Origin: an uncultured Eubacteriales bacterium
GTDB taxonomy: Bacteria > Bacillota > Clostridia > Christensenellales > Aristaeellaceae
Length of the DNA: 6,814 nt
NCBI GenBank assembly: GCA_900548125.1
Contig: URJN01000120.1
Location: forward strand, 1 to 6,814
Direction of reading: 5' to 3'
The notes beneath the pieces are model-generated. The model had not been told where the DNA came from, did no database searches, and was given only the letters and a program-made list of their open reading frames with translations. Positions within the stretch are counted from its first letter, which is position 1. Every line of letters starts with the position of its first letter. Positions 1 through 5,497 of the stretch are shown here, one piece after another. The position numbers were made by a program, and so were the translations under genes.

Positions 1-99
1 AGCCTTCTCAAACAGTTTTTTAAAATTCGGCAACGTTTTCAGAAACTCCATATCCTCATCAAAGAGCGAATCAATAGACAAAACAACTAGCTTAGACAT
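1..99 (-). CDS. Alkaline-phosphatase-superfamily (phosphodiesterase/nucleotide pyrophosphatase-like) enzyme, 5' end only
   Basis: Only the first 33 codons are present; the gene runs off the left edge. The start ATG (97-99) is preceded by a GAGAGGA-type ribosome binding site about 10 bases away. The peptide begins MSKLVVLSIDSLFDEDMEFL and continues with a TLPNFKKLFEKA-like stretch. This hydrophobic strand ending in an Asp (D10), followed about 13 residues later by a 'LPNFxxL' helix, is the usual N-terminus of type I phosphodiesterases, nucleotide pyrophosphatases and sulfatases. In that superfamily the Asp is a metal ligand and the Ser/Thr nucleophile lies further on, here outside the window. 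The gene starts 42 bases after the mutarotase stop, so it is probably the last visible member of the same operon. It could release sugar or nucleoside from a phosphodiester or phosphomonoester. Phosphopentomutase (DeoB) belongs to the same superfamily, but its N-terminus normally reads differently. The family call rests on a short stretch. Confidence 0.6.
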   Translation of the reverse strand, partial: MSKLVVLSIDSLFDEDMEFLKTLPNFKKLFEKA

Positions 100-141
100 G
101 GCTTTGCATTCCTCTCTCGTTTCATTTCAAATCCGTTTGAT

Positions 142-579
142 TTAGAGCGTGCCCTTCTGCAAAATCGCGCAGCCGTACAGCGCGTCCTCACCGGTCGCCA
201 GCACAGCATACGCATGCTCGGCTTCCTTGTAGAAATCAAACCGCTCAATCATACCCACGCAGGCATCGCCGCGGTCATCGTGGCGGCGGACGATCTCCTT
301 ATACTTGTCCCAAATCGGCGTCGGGATATCCTTGTCGCACTCCTGCTTATCCATCAGCAGAACCGGATGCTCCACCGAGCGATCCAGCGGGAAGAAGGTC
401 AAAATCGCGTCCATCAGCTCCGTCGCGCTCACGCCGTCCGCACGAACCAGCATGCTGTGGCGGGCAGAAGAGGCGGAAGGATAAAACGCATCCGCGATAA
501 TCAGCGTATCACCATGTCCCATTTCCGCAAGAACCTTGAGCAGCTCAGGCGAAAGACATTTCGGAATTCCTCGAAGCAT
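142..579 (-). CDS. fucU: FucU/RbsD-family sugar mutarotase (annotated as L-fucose mutarotase)
   Basis: A 145-residue protein, the family's usual length (about 140). Such cytoplasmic enzymes interconvert anomers of a free sugar so that the following kinase or isomerase receives the right form. The N-terminal block SPELLKVLAEMGHGD is nearly identical to E. coli FucU and contains the catalytic His22; Asp30 of the binding site is also kept. The C-terminal blocks RFDFYKEA and TGEDALYG match FucU RFAFYERA and TGERAKYG. Two pocket positions differ. The YGN (FucU) or YAN (RbsD) triplet near the C-terminus is YGC here (C137), and the residue two after Asp30 is Phe, where E. coli FucU has His. The ATG at 577-579 was chosen because MLxxIP aligns with the start of FucU and an AGAGGAG site lies 10 bases upstream, overlapping the deoC stop. 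An open frame reaching upstream to 693 only re-reads deoC. No fucose genes are adjacent, so with a kinase and deoC as neighbours a pentose or deoxypentose is the likelier substrate. Confidence 0.9.
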   Translation of the reverse strand: MLRGIPKCLSPELLKVLAEMGHGDTLIIADAFYPSASSARHSMLVRADGVSATELMDAILTFFPLDRSVEHPVLLMDKQECDKDIPTPIWDKYKEIVRRHDDRGDACVGMIERFDFYKEAEHAYAVLATGEDALYGCAILQKGTL

Positions 580-595
580 TATGATTCCACTCCTC

Positions 596-1267
596 TCAGT
601 ACGTTCCCTCTTCAACCTTTTCCTGAAGAGCCAGTTTGATGACGCGGCTGGTGCCGAGGCGATCCGCGCCCAGCTCGATGAAATGCTCCGCATCCGCGAA
701 GGAAGCGATGCCGCCTGCCGCCTTGATCTTCACATTCGGTCCGACATGCGCCTTGAACAGCGCGATATCCTCAAAGGTCGCTCCGCCCTTGGAGAAACCG
801 GTAGAGGTCTTGATGAAGTCCGCGCCCGACTCCGTCACGATGTCGCACATGGTGATCTTTTCTTCTTCCGTCAGGTCGCAGGTCTCGATGATGACCTTGA
901 GCACCAGGTCGCCCACGGTCTTTTTGAGCAGACGGATTTCATCCAGCACATACTGGGTATTGCCCGCCTTGAGCATGCCCAGGTTGATGACCATGTCAAT
1001 TTCCTTCGCGCCGTTCTCGATGGCTTCCTTCGCCTCAAACGCCTTGCAGGCAGGGGTCGTGTTGCCATTCGGGAAGCCGACGACGGTGCAGATGGTCATC
1101 TTGCCTGCCACATATTCATGCGCCTGCTTCACATAGCAGGACGGAATGCAGACGGACGCCGCGCCGAAGGCAATCGCCTGATCGCACAGGACGCGAATCT
1201 GCTCCCAAGTGGTCACAGGGTAGAGCAGCGTGTGGTCAACTCGGCAAAAAATCTCTTTACGATCCAT
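596..1267 (-). CDS. deoC: Deoxyribose-phosphate aldolase
   Basis: A 223-residue class I aldolase of the short, Bacillus-like DeoC type. It cleaves 2-deoxy-D-ribose-5-phosphate to D-glyceraldehyde-3-phosphate and acetaldehyde in the cytoplasm, the last step of deoxynucleoside and deoxyribose catabolism. The catalytic residues are visible: Asp91 in EIDMVINLG (proton relay), Lys153 in DFIKTSTGFSKGGAT (Schiff-base lysine, equivalent to E. coli Lys167), and Lys182 in KIKAAGGIA (second active-site lysine). The RVDHTLL start block and the VGFPNG block are typical of the family. The start at 1265-1267 (MDRKEIF) is preferred because AAGGAG at 1277-1282 sits 9 bases upstream. An in-frame ATG at 1273 would be only 3 bases from that site, and a TTG at 1285 precedes it. 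The gene follows the binding-protein gene after 71 bases containing a hairpin, and precedes the mutarotase by 16 bases. Its place beside a sugar kinase and transporter, rather than nucleoside phosphorylases, points to imported deoxyribose. Confidence 0.97.
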   Translation of the reverse strand: MDRKEIFCRVDHTLLYPVTTWEQIRVLCDQAIAFGAASVCIPSCYVKQAHEYVAGKMTICTVVGFPNGNTTPACKAFEAKEAIENGAKEIDMVINLGMLKAGNTQYVLDEIRLLKKTVGDLVLKVIIETCDLTEEEKITMCDIVTESGADFIKTSTGFSKGGATFEDIALFKAHVGPNVKIKAAGGIASFADAEHFIELGADRLGTSRVIKLALQEKVEEGTY

Positions 1268-1276
1268 AATCATATT

Positions 1277-1282
1277 CTCCTT
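1277..1282 (-). promoter_or_regulatory. Ribosome binding site that sets the deoC start
   Basis: AAGGAG on the minus strand lies 9 bases before the ATG at 1267 but only 3 bases before the in-frame ATG at 1273, and inside the reading frame of the upstream TTG at 1285. This spacing makes 1267 the only well-placed start. Confidence 0.75.
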
Positions 1283-1292
1283 CAAGTAAATA

Positions 1293-1321
1293 AAGGGGAC
1301 GGGCGATTAGGCCCGCCCCTT
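1293..1321 (-). terminator. GC-rich hairpin with a broken U-run between the binding-protein gene and deoC; possible partial terminator or 3' stabiliser
   Basis: The arms are 1293-1304 and 1311-1321: an 11-bp stem (6 + 5 bp, mostly G-C) with one bulged base (1299) and a 6-base loop at 1305-1310. Read on the minus strand the stem is followed by an interrupted U-run (UUUAUUUACUU). The hairpin begins 17 bases after the binding-protein stop and ends just before the deoC ribosome binding site. The structure is seen directly. Partial termination, or protection of the upstream message from 3' decay so that binding protein exceeds enzyme, is inference from similar transporter operons. Confidence 0.6.
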
Positions 1322-1338
1322 GCAAGGGTATAATGGGA

Positions 1339-2589
1339 TTACTTCAGCAGGGTGGTGACCAGGTCGCACATGCTCTGGGTCGCCATTTCCGGCGTATAAG
1401 CGCTGTCCTCGATGCACTTCTGCATTTCCGGAGTGATGATGGTCGCGCCGATCTCAGCCCACTGCGGGATGACAGGCTGGTTGCCGGCATATTCCATCTG
1501 CTTGAGCGCGGTCACGCCAGCCGGGACTTCCTTCAGGAAGTTCTGATACGCCTCGCTGTTCGCGGCAGCTTCGCTGGTCGGAACATAGCCGGTGGTCACA
1601 GCCCACTGACCGGCAACATCCGGAGAAGTCAGGTACTTGAGGAACTCGGCAACGCCAGCCGCGGTGTCGTCGTGGTCAGCCAGAACGCAAACGTTCGCGC
1701 CGCCGGTCACAACGCCGTAGTTCGGATTGCCCGGCAGGAACGCAGTGCCGACCTCGAAATCGCAGATCTTGCGCAGCGTGCCCAGGTCACCGGTAGAGGA
1801 GATAATCATCGTGGTGATGCCGGCAGACAGGTCGGAACGAGCCGCCTCGTAGCCGTTGTACTCGGATCCGGGAGGGGCCTTCATGGAGCCGTCCTCGATC
1901 ATGTCGCGCATCCAATGCAGGGAAGCCGCGCCCGCCTCGTTGTTGACGGTCAGCTGCGTCTTTTCCGGATTCATCAGCTCTCCGCCGGACTCACGGACGA
2001 AGCAGCAGAAGAACCACTGGTCAATCGGCACTTCAAAGCCCCAACGCTCGCCCGGGATGGAGAGCTTCTTCGCGGTCTCGTGCAGCTCATCCCAAGTGGT
2101 CGGCGCGGTCAGACCCATCTCGTCAAAGAGGGTCTTGTTATAGTAGAACATCGGCGTGGAACGGTTGAACGGCAGCGCGTAGAGACCCTCGCCCCAGTCG
2201 CAGTCAACCATGAAGCCGTCGTAGAAGTATTCCTTCGCGTCAAGACCCACATTGGCGAGCATGTCGCTCAGCTCGGCAAAGGAGCCATAGTCGCTGAACA
2301 GCGGGGTGCGGCTGCACTCCATCTGCACGATGTCAGGCTCGGAGCCGTCCAGCAGGGACGCCTGGAGCTTGGCAGCGATGTCGTAGTAGTTGCCCTGATA
2401 TTCGGGAACCACTTTCCACTGATCCTGAGTGGCGTTAAAGTCTGCGCAGATGTTCTGGATGACGTCGTTGTACGCGCCGGCAAGGGCCGTCCAGAACACG
2501 ATCTCCTTCGGTTCTGCGGATGCCGCGGTCAGCAGACCAAAGCTGAGCACCATCAGCAGCGCGAGAAACAGAGAAACGAGTTTCTTCAT
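1339..2589 (-). CDS. ABC-transporter sugar-binding protein, UgpB-like (family 1 extracellular solute-binding protein)
   Basis: A 416-residue exported binding protein that delivers the substrate to the two permeases encoded upstream. Residues 1-25 form a signal peptide: MKK, a hydrophobic core, then ASA before Glu26, a good signal peptidase I site. There is no lipobox cysteine, unusual for a Gram-positive binding protein. The body aligns with E. coli UgpB by recall: FW near residues 32-33, QGNYYD (65-70), PFNRSTPMFYYNK (140-152; UgpB PFNSSTPVLYYNK), GGAN (296-299; UgpB GGAS) and TTGYVPTSEAA (332-342). The UgpB arginine that I recall binding the substrate phosphate (Arg397, in 'PQIR') has no counterpart, and there is no arginine after R273. 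A non-phosphorylated sugar is therefore a better guess than glycerol-3-phosphate. Nine cysteines occur in the mature protein. The start ATG has a consensus AAGGAGG 8 bases upstream. The gene lies last in the transporter set and is flanked by hairpins on both sides. Confidence 0.92.
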   Translation of the reverse strand: MKKLVSLFLALLMVLSFGLLTAASAEPKEIVFWTALAGAYNDVIQNICADFNATQDQWKVVPEYQGNYYDIAAKLQASLLDGSEPDIVQMECSRTPLFSDYGSFAELSDMLANVGLDAKEYFYDGFMVDCDWGEGLYALPFNRSTPMFYYNKTLFDEMGLTAPTTWDELHETAKKLSIPGERWGFEVPIDQWFFCCFVRESGGELMNPEKTQLTVNNEAGAASLHWMRDMIEDGSMKAPPGSEYNGYEAARSDLSAGITTMIISSTGDLGTLRKICDFEVGTAFLPGNPNYGVVTGGANVCVLADHDDTAAGVAEFLKYLTSPDVAGQWAVTTGYVPTSEAAANSEAYQNFLKEVPAGVTALKQMEYAGNQPVIPQWAEIGATIITPEMQKCIEDSAYTPEMATQSMCDLVTTLLK

Positions 2590-2597
2590 GGGTGTTT

Positions 2598-2604
2598 CCT
2601 CCTT
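2598..2604 (-). promoter_or_regulatory. Consensus ribosome binding site of the binding-protein gene
   Basis: AAGGAGG on the minus strand, 8 bases before the ATG at 2589. This complete consensus at good spacing fits the high output expected of a binding protein. Confidence 0.8.
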
Positions 2605-2613
2605 TTTTCTATC

Positions 2614-2631
2614 TAAGGCATGCTTGCCTTA
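2614..2631 (-). repeat. Perfect 7-bp inverted repeat (hairpin) before the binding-protein gene
   Basis: TAAGGCA (2614-2620) and TGCCTTA (2625-2631) are separated by 4 bases. The hairpin fills the space between the second permease's stop (2640-2642) and the binding-protein ribosome binding site. No U-run follows it on the minus strand, so it does not look like a terminator. A 5' stability or processing element for the downstream message, or a protein-binding dyad, is possible; neither is shown by the sequence. Confidence 0.55.
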
Positions 2632-2639
2632 AATCCAAA

Positions 2640-3485
2640 TTACTTGATGCCGCTGTACACAAACGCCTTGCGAATCTGCTTGTTGGCGAATGCGTAGGCA
2701 ATCAGGATGGGGCACGTCAGGAACAGGTTGCCTGCCATGAGCATGTGCCACGGAATCGCGGAGTCAACGTTCTTGAGCATCGCGACGCCGACAGCCAGCG
2801 GTCGATAGGTGTTCTTCGTGGTCATGATCAACGGCCAGAAGTAGCTGTTCCACAGGGAGATGAAGCTCAGCAGACCAATGGTCAGCAGCGCCGTCTTTGC
2901 CATCGGAATCATAATCGAGAAGATGATTTTCGGCTCGGATGCGTTATCCATGCGGGCGGCTTCGATAATTTCCTCCGGAATCTGGAGGAAATACTGCCTC
3001 AGCAGGAAGATACCGAACGCATTGGCAATAAACGGCAGAATCTGCGGCCAGTAGCTCTGGAGCATCTTCGCCTTGGAGAAAATCAGGTAGACCGGCACGA
3101 ACGTGACCTGCTGCGGAATCATGAAGCCCAGCAGCACGATGCCGAACAGCAGCGAACGCCCCGGGAACTTGACGCGGGCAAACGCATAAGCCGCCGGAAT
3201 AATCACCAAGTACTGCAAAAGCAGAACCGAGAAGCTCACAACAATCGAGTTCTTCATGAAGTGTCTGACATCCATTTCAGCCATACATTCCTTCAGACCG
3301 TCAAGCACCCACTGGCTGGGCAGCAGCGTCGGCGGATAGGTAATGGTTTCCTTATAGGGTTTGAACGCGGTGCAGACCATCCACAGGAACGGATAGGCTA
3401 CAATGAAAATCACCAGCAGCTTGAAGGCGATGCTCACCGCGCTGCGGATATAATGCGGAATCCGCGCGGTATTTCGATTTTCCAT
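2640..3485 (-). CDS. ABC sugar-transporter permease, UgpE/MalG type
   Basis: A 281-residue inner-membrane permease of the carbohydrate-uptake (CUT1) class, pairing with the permease just upstream to form the channel. Six hydrophobic segments are visible, roughly at residues 17-38, 80-102, 112-135, 144-163, 196-218 and 248-266. The coupling helix that docks on the ATPase is the EAA loop at 175-194 (EAARMDNASEPKIIFSIMIP). It keeps EAA, the Asp and the final IP, but has Asn where the usual DGA motif has Gly. The C-terminus (KQIRKAFVYSGIK) matches the typical MalG/UgpE ending. The start ATG at 3483-3485 is preceded by a purine-rich AAGGGAGAAGGG stretch. It lies 18 bases after the first permease's stop, so the two are probably translated together. 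The family is clear; the substrate cannot be read from this protein. Confidence 0.95.
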   Translation of the reverse strand: MENRNTARIPHYIRSAVSIAFKLLVIFIVAYPFLWMVCTAFKPYKETITYPPTLLPSQWVLDGLKECMAEMDVRHFMKNSIVVSFSVLLLQYLVIIPAAYAFARVKFPGRSLLFGIVLLGFMIPQQVTFVPVYLIFSKAKMLQSYWPQILPFIANAFGIFLLRQYFLQIPEEIIEAARMDNASEPKIIFSIMIPMAKTALLTIGLLSFISLWNSYFWPLIMTTKNTYRPLAVGVAMLKNVDSAIPWHMLMAGNLFLTCPILIAYAFANKQIRKAFVYSGIK

Positions 3486-3503
3486 AATGCCCTTCTCCCT
3501 TCC

Positions 3504-4424
3504 TTATTGATAATGCACTTTCTTACCCAAGAAAGCGAAGTAAATGACAGTCAGCACGAGAACGAATACCAGAAGCACGACGCCCTCGGCACTCGCCTGA
3601 CCCAGCTTGAGATACTTGAACGCATCGGAGTAAATCTGATACACCAGCGTGTTGGTGGAGTTCGCCGGACCGCCGAGCGTCATCAGGTTAATCGGCTCGA
3701 AAACCTGGAAGCTGTTGATCGTGCAGACGATGGTCGAGAAGAACAGCGTCGGGGAAATCATCGGCAGCGTAATCTGGAAGAACACGCGCCAGCCGGGCGT
3801 ATCGTCGATGGAAGCCGCTTCATAAATGTCCTTCGGAACACCCTGAAGCGCGGCGACCGTCAAAAGCGTGTAGTAGCCGGTTCCTTTCCAAACCATCATC
3901 AAAACCAGCGCGAACATCGAGGTCTTGCTGCTGGCGAGGAACGGACAGGTCGGCAGTCCGACGGACTTGAGCAGATAGTTAATCGCGCCAATCTGCGGGT
4001 CAAGCAGCCACAGGAAGATTGTCGTAACCGAAACGAGCGAAATGATGTGCGGGGTGAAGATGGCAGCCAGCGTCAAACCGTTCAGACGCTTCTGTGCTTC
4101 GCCGTTGAGCCACACTGCCGCCAGCGTAGACAGCACAATCGTAATAATTACGACGCCAACAGAGTAGAAAATGGTGTTTCCAACCGTCTGACCGAAGTCC
4201 GGATTGGCGAACAGATTGGCGAAGTTCTGAAGGCCGACGAAATTGCGCTTCTTGCTCAGCAGACTGCCGTCATACAGGCTCGACTGAATCTGCCAAAAAA
4301 TCGGATAAATCGTGAAAATGCACAGCAGAATGATTGCCGGGGCAATCAGCACATAGCCCTTGAGCCAACCGAGCAGTGTATGCACCGCATTTCCCTTTTT
4401 ATTGGGAACAGGTTGCTTTGTCAT
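3504..4424 (-). CDS. ABC sugar-transporter permease, UgpA/MalF type
   Basis: A 306-residue inner-membrane permease, the partner of the MalG-type protein. After a short charged N-terminus there are six membrane segments, approximately 23-41, 84-105, 117-140, 169-188, 222-241 and 280-299. The WQIQSSLYDG and FVGLQNFANLF stretches after the first segment are typical of UgpA/LacF/MsmF proteins. The EAA loop at 202-221 (EAASIDDTPGWRVFFQITLP) retains EAA, Asp, W-F and the final LP, with Asp-Thr in place of the more usual Gly-Ala. The start ATG at 4422-4424 has AAAGGGGG 7 bases upstream, which touches the stop codon of the ATPase gene (14-base gap), so coupling of translation is likely. It lacks the large periplasmic insert of E. 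coli MalF, as is normal for the wider family. Confidence 0.95.
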   Translation of the reverse strand: MTKQPVPNKKGNAVHTLLGWLKGYVLIAPAIILLCIFTIYPIFWQIQSSLYDGSLLSKKRNFVGLQNFANLFANPDFGQTVGNTIFYSVGVVIITIVLSTLAAVWLNGEAQKRLNGLTLAAIFTPHIISLVSVTTIFLWLLDPQIGAINYLLKSVGLPTCPFLASSKTSMFALVLMMVWKGTGYYTLLTVAALQGVPKDIYEAASIDDTPGWRVFFQITLPMISPTLFFSTIVCTINSFQVFEPINLMTLGGPANSTNTLVYQIYSDAFKYLKLGQASAEGVVLLVFVLVLTVIYFAFLGKKVHYQ

Positions 4425-4438
4425 GCCGTTACCCCCTT

Positions 4439-5461
4439 TCAGCCGCGGGACAGCTTGGCGATGATGGCCTCGCTCATCTCGATGCGCTTGCCCTGAGCAT
4501 CAAAGGCAAAGAGGTGCTGGGGCTGAACATACAGCTTGCAGGCACCGGGCTGGCAATCGTCCTCGGTCTTAACCATGATTTTGCCCTGCGGCGTCGAAAC
4601 AGAGTAGTTGTATTCCGCGCCGAGCTGTTCCTTGGTCGCAATCGTGCCGTTTATCACCAGAGCCGCCTTGCCCTGCTCCGTGAAGGTCACCTTCTCCGGA
4701 CGGAAGCCGATGGAAACCTGATCAGCCAGGCCATCGACGATGTTCATCGGCGGTGTGCCGATAAACTGAGCGGCGAACGTATTCTCCGGATTGTGGTACA
4801 TGTTCTTCGGCGAGGACTGCTGCATGATGATGCCCTTGTTCATCAGCACGATGACGTCGCCCATGGACATGGCTTCCGTCTGGTCATGCGTAACATAGAT
4901 GAACGTCGTTTTCAGACGCTTGTGCAGCTCAATCAGCTCCACGCGCATGGACGCACGCAGCTTCGCATCCAGGTTGGAGAGCGGCTCGTCCATCAGAAAG
5001 ACCTTCGGTTCCTTGACCATGGCGCGTGCCAGCGCAACGCGCTGACGCTGACCGCCGGAGAGGTTCGCGGGCTTTCTGTCCAGATACGGCGTCAAACCCA
5101 CGATTTCGCTGACGTCCGCGATAAGCGAATCACGCTTTTCCTTCGGCACTTTCTTGTTAATCAGACCGAACTCAATGTTCTTGCGGACGGTCATCGTCGG
5201 ATACAGCGCATAGTTCTGGAAAACCATTGCCAGATCGCGCTTGCCCGGCGCCATATTGGCAACGTCCACACCGTCGATGAGAATCTGACCGGAGGTCGGC
5301 TTTTCAAGACCCGCGATCATGCGCAGCGTGGTGGATTTACCGCAGCCGGACGGACCGACCAGCACGGTAAAGGAACCGTCAACAATGTCCAAATTCAAAT
5401 CCGGAATGACATTTTCTTTTCCGTAATCCTTGCGCAGATTGACTAACCGGATGGCTCCCAT
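4439..5461 (-). CDS. Carbohydrate ABC-transporter ATPase, MsmK/UgpC/MalK type
   Basis: A 340-residue cytoplasmic ATPase whose dimer powers the two permeases. Motifs in order: Walker A GPSGCGKST (36-44), Q-loop Gln82, signature LSGGQRQRVALARA (134-147), Walker B VFLMDEP (154-160), D-loop SNLD (162-165) and H-loop His192 in THDQTEA. Residues from about 240 to the end form the TOBE/OB-fold regulatory domain of the MalK/UgpC group (IGFRPEKV, YVQPQHLFAFD). It is slightly shorter than the 360-370 residues common for MalK. The start ATG has GAGGAGGAG 8 bases upstream. In many Bacillota such ATPases (MsmX/MsmK) sit apart and serve several transporters; here the gene stays with its permeases, so it is probably dedicated. 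It follows the kinase gene by 36 bases. Confidence 0.97.
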   Translation of the reverse strand: MGAIRLVNLRKDYGKENVIPDLNLDIVDGSFTVLVGPSGCGKSTTLRMIAGLEKPTSGQILIDGVDVANMAPGKRDLAMVFQNYALYPTMTVRKNIEFGLINKKVPKEKRDSLIADVSEIVGLTPYLDRKPANLSGGQRQRVALARAMVKEPKVFLMDEPLSNLDAKLRASMRVELIELHKRLKTTFIYVTHDQTEAMSMGDVIVLMNKGIIMQQSSPKNMYHNPENTFAAQFIGTPPMNIVDGLADQVSIGFRPEKVTFTEQGKAALVINGTIATKEQLGAEYNYSVSTPQGKIMVKTEDDCQPGACKLYVQPQHLFAFDAQGKRIEMSEAIIAKLSRG

Positions 5462-5469
5462 GGTATTTT

Positions 5470-5478
5470 CTCCTCCTC
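5470..5478 (-). promoter_or_regulatory. Strong ribosome binding site of the ABC ATPase gene
   Basis: GAGGAGGAG on the minus strand, 8 bases before the ATG at 5461. A small hairpin (TGGCT 5491-5495, AGCCA 5500-5504, 4-base loop) overlaps the kinase stop codon just upstream; at 5 bp it is weak and may be chance. Confidence 0.7.
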
Positions 5479-5497
5479 AGTAATCCTGCATGGCTAT

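Noticed and set aside
127..140. TCAAA/TTTGA hairpin after the mutarotase stop as a terminator
   Set aside because: It is only 5 AT-rich base pairs with no U-run, and the next gene follows closely on the same strand.
580..693. 38-residue N-terminal extension of the mutarotase
   Set aside because: It overlaps deoC in another frame, and FucU relatives start at the internal MLxxI with a ribosome binding site just upstream.
536..1333. Plus-strand open frame (265 codons) opposite deoC
   Set aside because: It is antisense to a complete DeoC with all catalytic residues; it shows no domain of its own.
1333..2616. Plus-strand open frame (427 codons) opposite the binding-protein gene
   Set aside because: It is antisense to a clear UgpB-like gene, has no family resemblance, and its composition is typical of a shadow frame.
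2592..4496. Long plus-strand open frame (634 codons)
   Set aside because: It is antisense to two well-supported permease genes and is rich in Arg, Gln, Asn and His with no recognisable domain, the usual mirror of GC-biased codon use on the opposite strand.
4376..5446. Plus-strand open frame (356 codons) opposite the ABC ATPase
   Set aside because: The minus-strand frame carries every ABC ATPase motif in order; the plus frame shows none and is rich in His and Arg.
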